The notes under the pieces: generated by a model
What the model was told of the DNA's origin: nothing
Database searches by the model: none
What the model saw: the letters and a program-made list of their open reading frames with translations, nothing else
Origin: an uncultured Nitrospirota bacterium
Lineage (GTDB): Bacteria > Nitrospirota > Nitrospiria > Nitrospirales > UBA8639
DNA: 64,000 nt
Direction: 5' to 3'
Assembly (NCBI GenBank): GCA_937139405.1
Contig: CAKZPV010000048.1
Coordinates: forward strand, 1-64,000
Program-made: the position numbers and the translations under genes
Shown: positions 16,114-25,002 of the stretch, piece after piece
How the letters are laid out: every line of letters starts with the position of its first letter
Position numbering within the stretch: position 1 is the first letter of the stretch

Positions 16114-18549
16114 ATGAAGACCTCCCATTCCCGACCTCCTGGGTATCGACTCTATCCAGAAAAAATTGTTTTAGAAGCCAAGCACCATGATTCAGTCTCT
16201 TCAATAACACCTGTTCGAATATTCGTCGGCACAGAAACGGCTCAAGCCAGAGCTGAACGAGTGTTTGTCTGGTCCATCGATTTGGTACGAGACCCATCTC
16301 GAACCTATGAAATCTACCTCATGAAAGAACTCACTGGATTTGACCGACGCCGATGGTTAACGGGATTTACCAATTACCGTTTTGCCATTCCGGAATTTGC
16401 TGGTGGATCTGGTCGAGCCATCTACAATGATGTCGATCAAATATATCTTGCTGACCCTGGTGAATTATTTGATCGTGATATGAAAAACCATGGGTTTTTG
16501 ACCATTGCCAAAAATGACTCTTCTGTCATGCTCCTCGACTGTGAAAAAATGGATTCAGTCTGGAACATTGAACAAGTCAGGCATGATCGAAAATCTACTC
16601 TGTTGAATAAAGCCCTGAGCATTGACAATTTTTGGGGGGAATTAGAGCCTGAATGGAACGCACGTGATGAAGAATATGTCCCTGGAAAGTCCAAGGTGCT
16701 TCACTTTACGGCCCTCCATACCCAACCCTGGAACCCTTTTCCTCAAGAATTTGTTTATCAAGAGAACCCGGTGGGGTATGTCTGGGATGAATTAGAAAAG
16801 TCGGCTGATGAAGCAACGTTTCAATTATTTAGTCGCACTCAACCAAGCTCTCAATTTCCTCAATTGGTAAAAATGGTTTCAAAGAAAAATGTGGACTGGC
16901 AGACTTCTTCTCATCACACCAAAGAAGATCCAAGCAAAGGAGACATGTCTCAACTCATTGCTTCTTTAGACAACCCAAGTCTCTTGCATTACCAAATGGG
17001 GTCCGCAGAAAACACTTCAATGGAAACCAACCGATCATTTTCCCCAACGGACTCCGTAACAATCACCCCTTTCAATTGGTGTGCATTAGATTCCGCACGA
17101 CCTCATGGTAAGTACGATATTGTGTATTGTTCCAATGGACTGTCGTTTCTGCCTGATGAAGATATTCCCTGGGTACTCGAGGAAATATTTTCACTGGCCT
17201 CTCATATGGTCTCTGTCATAATCCACGATAGAGAATTATCGTCTAAAATTCCTTGGTACCTAAGAAGTCGTTTGCGTAATTTTCATTGGTGGGCAAGTCA
17301 ATTTCATACTATCAGCATTCATCATCCAACGATCCATTGGAGACTTTCCTTTGCTACAACAAACCGTCAAGGCAAACTCTCTACCATAGTTCGCCATGGT
17401 GGACGTTGGCTAACCACTGCACCTCGGGTTTGGATACTTTCCGATGGGAAAATGGGTCATTCCACCCAATCTGAAGGTCTGGCTAAATCTCTGGGTTGGC
17501 CTTATGAAATAAAGCAACTCCATTTTCATTCATGGAACAACACACAGAAGCTCGTTTGGAGTTTACTCCCTCCAAATTGTATCGGACTGAATAAACTCAA
17601 TTCATGTGCACTTGAACCACCCTGGCCGGATATCGTGATTTCAACAGGTTGGCGTCCTGCACCTATTGCAAGATGGATTCGAGAGCAAAATGGTGGGAAC
17701 ACCCGCATTATTCAAGTCGGTCGAAAAGGTGGCGCCTCTGCCGATTTATTTGATGTAGTGGTTACCCCCTCTTACTATGGCTTTACTCCGCACCCTCATC
17801 GCATAGAGACTCTTGTTCCACTAAATGAACTCAGTCAGGAAAACTTAGATTCGGTCTCACGGCGATGGCCAAACCTATTTACTGGATCTCCACATCCTCG
17901 GATTGTGTTAATCGCCGGTGGGTCAACTGCCCGTTTCACTTTGACCTCAGATTTCGCTAGCTCCATAGGAAATCAGCTAAAAGAGTTAGCCAAAACCTGT
18001 GGAGGAAAAGTCTTTGCGGTGACATCTCCAAGAACCAGTAACAATGTGAGCCAAGCCTTACAATCGGCCTTAGCGCCGGAACACCATGTTCATCAATGGC
18101 AACCCAACCAAGCTGACAATCCCTATCTCGCCTACTTGGCAGGAGCGGATGTCATCATTGTCACCGGTGAAAGCGAATCAATGTTGGCCGAAGCCGCCTC
18201 ATTGGGAAAACCGGTCTATATCATTCCCTTGCCTGAGAACCCACCAAGTTGGAAGGTTCGGTTCAGTGAAGCCATTGTTCAACGAGCTCAATCCCAACCC
18301 CTCAATAAACGAGGAACCGCTCGGCCACAACAGGGCATCGAACGATTGTGCGCTAGACTGATTCGATCAGGAATCATTCAACCACGTCGAGATCTCTCTA
18401 TCCTGCACGATTCACTCATTCAACATGGCATTGCTCGCCCATTCGGCGAAGCCATAGAAAATGGTCAACGCCCCCAATTACGCGAAACCGAACGGGTCGC
18501 AAAAAAAATTAAAACCATCCTGGGAATCTTCGACCATGCACCTGTCTGA
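16114..18549 (+). CDS. three-part fusion: GT-A-type glycosyltransferase, degenerate methyltransferase-like segment, ELM1-family GT-B domain
   Basis: 811 residues. An in-frame GTG occurs at 16087, but AAGGAG at 16098-16103 places the start at the ATG at 16114. Residues about 33-250 resemble a GT8-like transferase (RIFVGTETAQARAERV; metal motif DVD at 106-108 in YNDVDQIYL). Residues about 320-430 contain YDIVYCSNGLSFLPDEDIP, like the late part of a SAM methyltransferase, without an obvious glycine-rich SAM loop. From about 437 the protein matches the ELM1/DUF1022 family: WILSDGKMGHSTQSEG, PDIVISTGWR, VLIAGGSTARF, VTGESESMLAEAASLGKPV. ELM1 proteins are likely GT-B sugar transferases near LPS loci. 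It follows the spt gene by 76 bases, so it may glycosylate the sphingolipid or start the surface-glycan region. Confidence 0.75.
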   Translation: MKTSHSRPPGYRLYPEKIVLEAKHHDSVSSITPVRIFVGTETAQARAERVFVWSIDLVRDPSRTYEIYLMKELTGFDRRRWLTGFTNYRFAIPEFAGGSGRAIYNDVDQIYLADPGELFDRDMKNHGFLTIAKNDSSVMLLDCEKMDSVWNIEQVRHDRKSTLLNKALSIDNFWGELEPEWNARDEEYVPGKSKVLHFTALHTQPWNPFPQEFVYQENPVGYVWDELEKSADEATFQLFSRTQPSSQFPQLVKMVSKKNVDWQTSSHHTKEDPSKGDMSQLIASLDNPSLLHYQMGSAENTSMETNRSFSPTDSVTITPFNWCALDSARPHGKYDIVYCSNGLSFLPDEDIPWVLEEIFSLASHMVSVIIHDRELSSKIPWYLRSRLRNFHWWASQFHTISIHHPTIHWRLSFATTNRQGKLSTIVRHGGRWLTTAPRVWILSDGKMGHSTQSEGLAKSLGWPYEIKQLHFHSWNNTQKLVWSLLPPNCIGLNKLNSCALEPPWPDIVISTGWRPAPIARWIREQNGGNTRIIQVGRKGGASADLFDVVVTPSYYGFTPHPHRIETLVPLNELSQENLDSVSRRWPNLFTGSPHPRIVLIAGGSTARFTLTSDFASSIGNQLKELAKTCGGKVFAVTSPRTSNNVSQALQSALAPEHHVHQWQPNQADNPYLAYLAGADVIIVTGESESMLAEAASLGKPVYIIPLPENPPSWKVRFSEAIVQRAQSQPLNKRGTARPQQGIERLCARLIRSGIIQPRRDLSILHDSLIQHGIARPFGEAIENGQRPQLRETERVAKKIKTILGIFDHAPV

Positions 18550-18599
18550 CCATGTCATGTTCCAAGTTCTCTTGGCCTGAATAAAGTAGCCCTTGACGA

Positions 18600-19991
18600 A
18601 TGTCCACACCTCGCCGTCGCCTGATTCTTCCTGTTGAAGTATTTAATCGGGAATTTGATGCCAAAGTCTTACTCGCCTGTTTTGCCGCAGAGCGAGGATT
18701 TTCTGTCATTGTGGGATCAAAACGTGAGATCCATCTTAAGATGGATACTCTGCCACAATCGATTTACCTTGCCATTAATTTGTCCGATCGAAATATTATC
18801 GTCGATAGCTTATTAACCAAACTGGGACACAGAATTGCTGGGGGCGATGAAGAGGGCATCGTCTATTCTTCACCAGAAGTGTATATCAAAGAAAAGCTTG
18901 GTGCGGAGGTCTTTAAAAAACCTGAAATTTTTCTGGCCTGGGGGCCGGAAAACCGCCATATCTGGGAGAACCATTCAGACTATCAAGGGGCGCCCATCCA
19001 TATCACCGGGAACCCCAGAATCGATTTATTACGACCAGAGTTACGGCTATTTTGGGAAGCACAGACCCAAAAACTTCGCAAGCAGTATGGCCAATTCATC
19101 TTGATCAATTCCAATTATGATCGCATTAATAACCATCGTCCTGGGAAAGGAGAAGACCAACAAATACTCAAAGCCGCCAAGGCGGATCCATCTTCAGTGA
19201 GTGCAGAAGATCTTGCTCTCGCCACCTATCATCGAGATTTATTCCAGAGCTTTCAAGCAATGGCTTCAACCATTGCACAATCTTTTCCAGACCATACTAT
19301 TGTCATTCGGCCTCATCCATCTGAGAGCAAAGCAAGTTGGGAAGAAGCCACAGCAGATTGCGCCAACGTCCAGGTCGTGTTTGAGGGCAATATCGTCCCT
19401 TGGCTCCTTGCAGCTCAAGTGGTAATCCATAATAGCTGCACCACAGGACTTGAAAGTTATGTCCTTGGGACACCAGTGATTGCCTACCGTCCTCTGACCT
19501 CAGATCAATTCGACAGACCACTTCCGAATAGTCTGAGCCAACAGGCTTTTACCCTTGATGAACTTCAAACGCTCGTAGGGATTTCTGTGAAGGGAGGCTA
19601 CGAACCTGACCCAAGTGTTTCAGCGACACAACAAACCCTCATCCAACAATATATCGCATTTTTAGAGGGGCCTTTTGCTTCGGAAAAGATCGTTGAAGTC
19701 CTGGAACAATTTGACAATAGCCTCAACGACCAACCCGCAATGAATATGAGAGCATATCTCTCAGGAAAGACACAGGCTGTATGGCGTCGAATCAAACGGC
19801 AATATAATGCCTCCTTTCATATGGGCAACAACAACCGACAAGAACGCCATCAATACCTTCGGCATATCTTTCCGGATATAGAATTGACAGATGTCGAGAG
19901 TCGAGTCGAAAATTTTCGAAACATCCTCAACCGCTTCCAGAGCCTTCAAACGCGTCGCATCACCAAGGGAATTTTTGAAGTCACCAGCTGA
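18600..19991 (+). CDS. surface carbohydrate biosynthesis protein (GT-B-like)
   Basis: 463 residues. The pattern is that of proteins annotated as surface carbohydrate biosynthesis, related to capsule transferases of the CDP-glycerophosphotransferase/KpsS type. The nucleotide-side motifs are VIRPHPSESK (about 238) and HNSCTTGLESYVLGTPVIAYRP (about 278 onward), preceded by ITGNPRIDLL. It begins with RRRLILPVEVFNREFDAK, which is a Rossmann first strand. It is 50 bases behind the ELM1 fusion on the same strand, and the leftward nonulosonate cassette ends at its 3' side. Donor and acceptor are unknown. Confidence 0.7.
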   Translation: MSTPRRRLILPVEVFNREFDAKVLLACFAAERGFSVIVGSKREIHLKMDTLPQSIYLAINLSDRNIIVDSLLTKLGHRIAGGDEEGIVYSSPEVYIKEKLGAEVFKKPEIFLAWGPENRHIWENHSDYQGAPIHITGNPRIDLLRPELRLFWEAQTQKLRKQYGQFILINSNYDRINNHRPGKGEDQQILKAAKADPSSVSAEDLALATYHRDLFQSFQAMASTIAQSFPDHTIVIRPHPSESKASWEEATADCANVQVVFEGNIVPWLLAAQVVIHNSCTTGLESYVLGTPVIAYRPLTSDQFDRPLPNSLSQQAFTLDELQTLVGISVKGGYEPDPSVSATQQTLIQQYIAFLEGPFASEKIVEVLEQFDNSLNDQPAMNMRAYLSGKTQAVWRRIKRQYNASFHMGNNNRQERHQYLRHIFPDIELTDVESRVENFRNILNRFQSLQTRRITKGIFEVTS

Positions 19992-20073
19992 AGTTGACCC
20001 CCTCATCATCGGAAACCTTTCCTGAAAGGCTCAATTGTGGGCCCTGGGGTAAATCAGGGAGTCTCAGAATCCA

Positions 20074-20898
20074 TCACCAGGCGGTCCATCCGCCATCAAC
20101 TACCAACGTACTGCCGGTCATATAACTAGAAGCATTAGAAGCTAAAAATACAAAGGGACCGCGGATTTCCTTTAATTCACACATACGTCCCAGAGGAGAC
20201 ATTTTTGAAAAATTCTCTTGGAAGGCCTTTGAATGCTGATTAAAGACACCGTGCGGTACCACCGTATTACACCGAATGCCATCACGAGCATAAAACGTGG
20301 CTAGATAGCGAGAAAAATTGGGAACCATGGATTTCGTCCCAACATAGTCAATGGGCTTAAATATGGGAGGAGCCTCAGCATCAGTCTTATACAGAGATTG
20401 ATTGGGAGCCACCAACGAATAGGTCGAAGCGACATTAATAATATTGCCTGAACATGAGGGGAGCATTAACCGTACCGCATGCTGGGTGACACGAATTAAC
20501 CCGGTCGCGTTCACCGCAACGGAGCGTTCCCAAAGCTCAAGAGGATAATGCTCAAATCGAGAGAGATTAATTTCCTTCTGCCCCTCATCGAATTTCGCAT
20601 CAATAGCGGCCAGGTTGACCAAGACATCAAGCTTCTGATGTTTGACTTGAATACGTTGAAAAATATTGGTAACTGACTCATCAGAAGTCACGTCAGCTGC
20701 CATAGCACAGAGATCTTGTCCGGGATACCGTCTCTTTAAGGTTTCAATTTGACGATCTAATGCATCAGCTTGGTTGTCTATGGCGATAACCGTAGCACCA
20801 TAAGCAGCATAGGCATCACACACTTCTTGCCCAATCAAGCCTCCTGCTCCGGTGACCAGAATAACCTTCCCCTGCAGAGAAAATTCAGGTTCGTTCAT
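20074..20898 (-). CDS. short-chain dehydrogenase of the nonulosonate cassette (PtmA-like)
   Basis: 274 residues, classical SDR. NAD-binding GAGGLIGQEV (about 17-26), the D-V-T and NLAAID motifs, catalytic serine in NVASTYS and the Y-x-x-x-K pair in YVGTKSM are visible, and the protein closes with MTGSTLVVDGGWTAW. Similar SDRs (for example PtmA) occur in flagellin-glycan and sialic-acid-like sugar loci. Its start overlaps the stop of the oxidoreductase gene by 4 bases, and an AAGG precedes it. It is the last gene of a four-gene leftward operon with NeuB-like and CMP-sugar genes, so it likely oxidises or reduces a sugar intermediate. Substrate unknown. Confidence 0.8.
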   Translation of the reverse strand: MNEPEFSLQGKVILVTGAGGLIGQEVCDAYAAYGATVIAIDNQADALDRQIETLKRRYPGQDLCAMAADVTSDESVTNIFQRIQVKHQKLDVLVNLAAIDAKFDEGQKEINLSRFEHYPLELWERSVAVNATGLIRVTQHAVRLMLPSCSGNIINVASTYSLVAPNQSLYKTDAEAPPIFKPIDYVGTKSMVPNFSRYLATFYARDGIRCNTVVPHGVFNQHSKAFQENFSKMSPLGRMCELKEIRGPFVFLASNASSYMTGSTLVVDGGWTAW

Positions 20899-21917
20899 GA
20901 CACACCTTTCGAAAGCGCCTGATGGGCAATACGAATAGATTCAGCTCCAGTAGAAATATCTGGCATCGGTTGTACTCCAATTTCCAGACACGAGAAAAAA
21001 TAACGCAATTCATCGAGAAACAAATCATTTCGATCGAATGTCTCGGGTAATGTCTGCACATCTGCCTGGCTGAGTGAGCCAGACTGTGAATCATGGATCT
21101 CTCCAATCGTCGACTCCCACCGTGTCAACGTTCCAGCAAGAATATCCATGTGAACCTTTCCCTGGCTACACACTAATTCCCATATGCGAGTTGGTGGATG
21201 CTGACAAAAATCAAGATGAACATTAGCAGTGACCCCTTCGTTAAAGCCCAAAAGAATATCAATACTATGCTCAACATCAAGGTCTAATGGAGAGGTCGAA
21301 TTGGACAATCCAACGATTGTTTCCGGAGCTCCAAACCACCAGACTAATACATCAAGGTCATGACTGAGCGTCAGGGCTGGTCCTCCACCCATTGCCGAAT
21401 TCGCAGCATAACTCTTACGATAATCTTCCCACGGATGCCAGTCGGGAAGATGCTCACCCCAGGTCGTCCGAAGAAAAAGTGGACGACCTAAAACCCCGGT
21501 AGAGCCCTCATCTAACCATGTTTTAACCTGTTGAAACAAAGGATGAAAGCGTAACATATATCCGACCATCGCTAGGCAATGGTGAGATTCTAATGTCCGG
21601 CATAATTCCTCAAGACCTTCAAAATTGTGACTGATGGGCTTTTCAATGAAAAGATGACTGTTCGCTCGCGCGGCCTCCAGAGCGATGGGTACATGAAAGG
21701 CTGTGGGATTGGTGATAAACGTAACCGTGGGAGAAAAATCAGTTAAGGCTTTTTTCAGGTCAGTGTATATTGGAATAGAGACATTCACATCGCGGAAAGG
21801 GGTATTTCTAGTCCTGTAAACCGCGATATCGTTGAACCCAAGAGTAACGAGATTTCGAATATGTCGTTCCCCAACCGAACCTACTCCACAAATCAAGATA
21901 CGGTGAGAAGTACTCAT
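20895..21917 (-). CDS. Gfo/Idh/MocA-family oxidoreductase
   Basis: 340 residues from the ATG at 21917; a TTG six codons upstream is a weaker alternative. The N-terminal NAD-binding strand is RILICGVGSVGERH. The family motif EKPISHN contains the catalytic lysine of this superfamily, and a C-terminal beta-sheet domain follows. It dehydrogenates or epimerises a sugar using bound NAD. Its stop overlaps the SDR start by 4 bases and the CMP-sugar synthetase gene lies about 80 bases upstream, so it belongs to the nonulosonate-type cassette. Related proteins (PtmF and others) sit in legionaminic-acid-like loci; the substrate here cannot be told. Confidence 0.8.
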   Translation of the reverse strand: MSTSHRILICGVGSVGERHIRNLVTLGFNDIAVYRTRNTPFRDVNVSIPIYTDLKKALTDFSPTVTFITNPTAFHVPIALEAARANSHLFIEKPISHNFEGLEELCRTLESHHCLAMVGYMLRFHPLFQQVKTWLDEGSTGVLGRPLFLRTTWGEHLPDWHPWEDYRKSYAANSAMGGGPALTLSHDLDVLVWWFGAPETIVGLSNSTSPLDLDVEHSIDILLGFNEGVTANVHLDFCQHPPTRIWELVCSQGKVHMDILAGTLTRWESTIGEIHDSQSGSLSQADVQTLPETFDRNDLFLDELRYFFSCLEIGVQPMPDISTGAESIRIAHQALSKGVS

Positions 21918-21998
21918 CACCCTATCTAAACTCAACAGACTGTGAAAAAGACAAGGTTAGGGCTAGACTGAATGCTACTAGCAGAAAGAAATGAAACA

Positions 21999-22775
21999 TC
22001 ACAATGAATTGGACATCTCATGCGGCTTTGGGCGAATACAATCAAGCTGCTGCATAAGGGCCTCAGCCACCTGAAAACCAATTTCACCGTCAATATCCAC
22101 CGCATAGTTTTGATCTGTTAGCAATGGCAGCACATTCTTTCCAGTCATGGACCCTCCGAGAATCGTGGAGACACGAATCACATCAAGTCCTCCCGTTTGC
22201 CACCAGATGACCGGCAATTCCTGTCGTGGATGATTAAACGGTTCAGTGATCCCAGGTAATTGAAGCAGTGGCTCCATGAATGCTTCTCCCTCTTGATCCT
22301 GTCCTCCAGTGCGCCACATTTTATAGGGTGTACATGGGGAAGGACAGACCGCACGAACACTGGTTGCTTCCGGATGAGCGACAAGCAACTCAATCGCTTC
22401 ATCAACTTGTCCAGAAAACCTAATCGGAGACGTCGGACGAAGATGAACCACAATTTCTGGCTTCCAATGTTGATGTTCATCAAACCATTGAAGCGCATGC
22501 AGAAACAAGGGAAGATCGGGAGAAATATCTTGAGCTAAAGATGGAGGGCGAAGAAACGGGACCTCTGCCCCACAAGCTAGGGCTTGCTGTTGAATCTCAA
22601 GATCATCGGTCGAACAAATCGTCCGCGAAACGCGAAGGGACTGCTTGCCAGCAGCAATCGAATAGGCCAACAACGGATGTCCCTGTAAATGACGGATATT
22701 TTTTCGAGGTAAGCCTTTTGACCCTCCACGGGCAGGAACTACCGCTAACACATCCAGCACAATCTTTTCCCTCAC
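21999..22775 (-). CDS. CMP-nonulosonate (acylneuraminate) cytidylyltransferase-like
   Basis: 258 residues. The signature loop VVPARGGSKGLPRKNI lies near the N-terminus, then the LRPTSPIR motif, which contacts the sugar, and VDIDGEIGFQVAE at the C-terminus (the second metal aspartate). These enzymes transfer CMP from CTP to a nonulosonic acid such as sialic, legionaminic or pseudaminic acid. The start is a GTG 13 bases after the NeuB-like stop; another GTG five codons in is possible. Partner of the synthase upstream. The sugar made cannot be named because no NeuC or aminotransferase gene is in the window. Confidence 0.8.
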   Translation of the reverse strand: MREKIVLDVLAVVPARGGSKGLPRKNIRHLQGHPLLAYSIAAGKQSLRVSRTICSTDDLEIQQQALACGAEVPFLRPPSLAQDISPDLPLFLHALQWFDEHQHWKPEIVVHLRPTSPIRFSGQVDEAIELLVAHPEATSVRAVCPSPCTPYKMWRTGGQDQEGEAFMEPLLQLPGITEPFNHPRQELPVIWWQTGGLDVIRVSTILGGSMTGKNVLPLLTDQNYAVDIDGEIGFQVAEALMQQLDCIRPKPHEMSNSL

Positions 22776-22788
22776 CTGAATCGAAACC

Positions 22789-23706
22789 TTACCGAGGACG
22801 GAACTTCAGCTTTTCTCTTTGAGGTAATTCGATGGGAAGCAGCTCAGCAGACCGAAAAGTCCAGGCCTGACCGAGATGCTTAATGTCACGAGTCAATCGT
22901 GAAAAACCACTTGGCTCAAGAGAAGCAGAATGGTCAGACCCCTTCCAAGCTCGATCAAGTGTAAAATGTCGTTCAATAAAGGAGGCTCCCAATACGGTGG
23001 CAATCGAATCAATGGCGATCCCATTATGGTGACCAGAAAATCCGATGGCACCAACCCGTCCGGTATTTTTATACTTTTGAATGAGACGCACAATTTCTAA
23101 CAAGCATACGTCATCAAAAGGGACAGGGTATCCTGATGTACAAGAATAGAGTACGACCCGGTGCGGACACGATTGAAACACCTCAACCGCCGTTTCAATT
23201 TCTTCTTCGGTCGACATTCCTACAGAGATGTGGACTTCTCCCTCAAATTCATCCCGCAACACTTTTAACATGGCCACATGATTATTGCAGGCCGATGGAA
23301 CCTTCAGAAGGCCCGGCTTCAGACTCGTCAGCTCACGGGCACTGGTCAAATCCCAGACTGAAGTAGAATATTCCACGCCATGTTCTTCTGCATAACTTTT
23401 CAATTTGGCATGAGTCTCAAGATCAAATTCTAAAAATTCTCGATGCTCTCCATACGTCTTCCCATAACTATTAATATTCTCATAAGGAGCATTGTATTGT
23501 TCCGGAGTCAACAACTCGCGAGAATGCCTTTTCTGAAACTTTACGACATCCGCTCCACAGGTTTTAGCCACAACCATCATTTGCTTCGCCGTCTCAACAT
23601 CCCCCCTATGATTACATCCAATTTCTGCTATAAATTTAGGAATAGGGAGAGAACCAGGCAAAGCAAAGGAATTCAATGAAGAGGGGACAGGAGCTGGAGA
23701 TACCAT
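22789..23706 (-). CDS. NeuB-family nonulosonate synthase lacking the SAF domain
   Basis: 305 residues, shorter than the usual 340-350. NeuB condenses phosphoenolpyruvate with an N-acyl sugar to make a nine-carbon acid. The TIM-barrel motifs are present: FIAEIGCNHRGD (about 25-36), VVKFQKR, VPSACNN, SVGMSTEEEI, IGFSGHHNG and ERHFTLDRAWKGSDH. The C-terminal antifreeze-like SAF domain, which covers the active site in NeuB dimers, is missing: the protein stops about 30 residues after the last barrel motif. An AAAGGA precedes the ATG. It is the first gene of the leftward cassette. The lost SAF domain suggests a different sugar substrate from sialic acid. Confidence 0.82.
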   Translation of the reverse strand: MVSPAPVPSSLNSFALPGSLPIPKFIAEIGCNHRGDVETAKQMMVVAKTCGADVVKFQKRHSRELLTPEQYNAPYENINSYGKTYGEHREFLEFDLETHAKLKSYAEEHGVEYSTSVWDLTSARELTSLKPGLLKVPSACNNHVAMLKVLRDEFEGEVHISVGMSTEEEIETAVEVFQSCPHRVVLYSCTSGYPVPFDDVCLLEIVRLIQKYKNTGRVGAIGFSGHHNGIAIDSIATVLGASFIERHFTLDRAWKGSDHSASLEPSGFSRLTRDIKHLGQAWTFRSAELLPIELPQREKLKFRPR

Positions 23707-23892
23707 GCATTTATCCTTTATTGAATGTGAAACCTACACCAAAAATATTATTCAAGAAATTCTTCAGAGATTGTATGATTTCATGCATACAGCTGTCGAT
23801 TATCTTATAGCGTTATTTACCATAACAGCTCATAGAGCTCATCAATTGGTCTCCAGGTACATTAACACAAAAACCATAAATAGAAGCGTACT

Positions 23893-24858
23893 CTAATAAA
23901 TCCCCAAAGCAAGTCTTTGAACTGCGTCCGGAGTAAAATTTGGAAACGTTGAAGGTGCCTTAAATGGAATATAGCCTCGATAGGAAGAATGAAACTTGAG
24001 GAATTGCACAATTAAGATAAGACGGTCTCGTTTATTAAATCGACTACCATAATGAAGACAACGTGATGTGTCCAAGAACGCACCAGAACCTCGTGGCCCT
24101 ACAAGCTTGAGATCATGGTTTTGTCCGCCTGCCTGATAAATTCGTTCATCAGAAACACGACCGAGAATGCGCCCGATAGACTTCTGAACTTGAGCTGAAA
24201 TATGCGCAGGAAGAAATGTCAATGGGCCTTGATCTTCAGCTGTATCAAAAATATTAATAAACAGCTTTAACTGCGTAAGATCCTCGTAATCAAAGTGAAA
24301 GAGCTGACTTGATCGTGCCGTTTCATTTTCAGGAGACCAGACCAACATGGCCCCGCTCAATCGGGGAACCGCACCAAGATAAATTGTGGCCGCATCAAGA
24401 ATTGGACGAGCAACTAAGCGTCGGAGGAGTTCGGGATGCTGAAAAAATTCCACTCCTTCAAGAAGGACATTGAAATATTTTTTTTTGGGGTTATTCTGCA
24501 AAGAATCTGGCGGAAGCGTCTTCCGTAATTCTTGATAAAATGAGGTACAATATTGAACAATATCTCCCGTTCCTGGGATCTCATCTTTGGAAAAAAATTG
24601 ATAGCCGTCTCTCCTTGAAACATGGATGTGCTGATCGCCATTAGCCCTTATCTCCTCGGCCAAACGTTTTCGTATAAAATATTGCGCCGGACTTCGTAAA
24701 ATCCTCGCAACACTAAGAAAGGGTTGGGTCATTCCTTGTGGAATTTTCAACCGTTTATGCAAAAACTTATGAAGTCGATGGGTCGCGCTTATCGGCTCCC
24801 GACCCTGCTCAGATACAGCTTCAGCTATCAGCGGCGCTGTTGAGTTAATTTTTTCCAT
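23893..24858 (-). CDS. Fe(II)/2-oxoglutarate-dependent oxygenase, PhyH-like
   Basis: 321 residues. The facial-triad motif H-x-D is in LFHFDYEDL (about 200-207) and the distal histidine in DTSRCLHYGSR (about 268-278), with an arginine ten residues further on for 2-oxoglutarate. The spacing and the RLVARPILDAATIYLG helix fit the phytanoyl-CoA dioxygenase superfamily. It lies between the NeuB cassette and a GT61 glycosyltransferase gene on the same strand, so modification of a sugar or lipid in this glycan is likely. No signal peptide. Substrate unknown. Confidence 0.72.
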   Translation of the reverse strand: MEKINSTAPLIAEAVSEQGREPISATHRLHKFLHKRLKIPQGMTQPFLSVARILRSPAQYFIRKRLAEEIRANGDQHIHVSRRDGYQFFSKDEIPGTGDIVQYCTSFYQELRKTLPPDSLQNNPKKKYFNVLLEGVEFFQHPELLRRLVARPILDAATIYLGAVPRLSGAMLVWSPENETARSSQLFHFDYEDLTQLKLFINIFDTAEDQGPLTFLPAHISAQVQKSIGRILGRVSDERIYQAGGQNHDLKLVGPRGSGAFLDTSRCLHYGSRFNKRDRLILIVQFLKFHSSYRGYIPFKAPSTFPNFTPDAVQRLALGIY

Positions 24859-25002
24859 AATTTGAGTACTGGACCATCAACATGAAAATTCTGGCTACTC
24901 AGGTAACAATCATCTTTCCTGAAGAACCGATTGTTGTCAATTCTCGCGTATTTCGCTACGGGTATTCAGGTCTCACCGAACAACCTTGGCCACAACATGC
25001 TT

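Noticed and set aside
23705-23896. 63-codon rightward frame between the NeuB-like and oxygenase genes
   Set aside because: It begins on the complementary strand of the NeuB start and has no ribosome binding site or recognisable motif.
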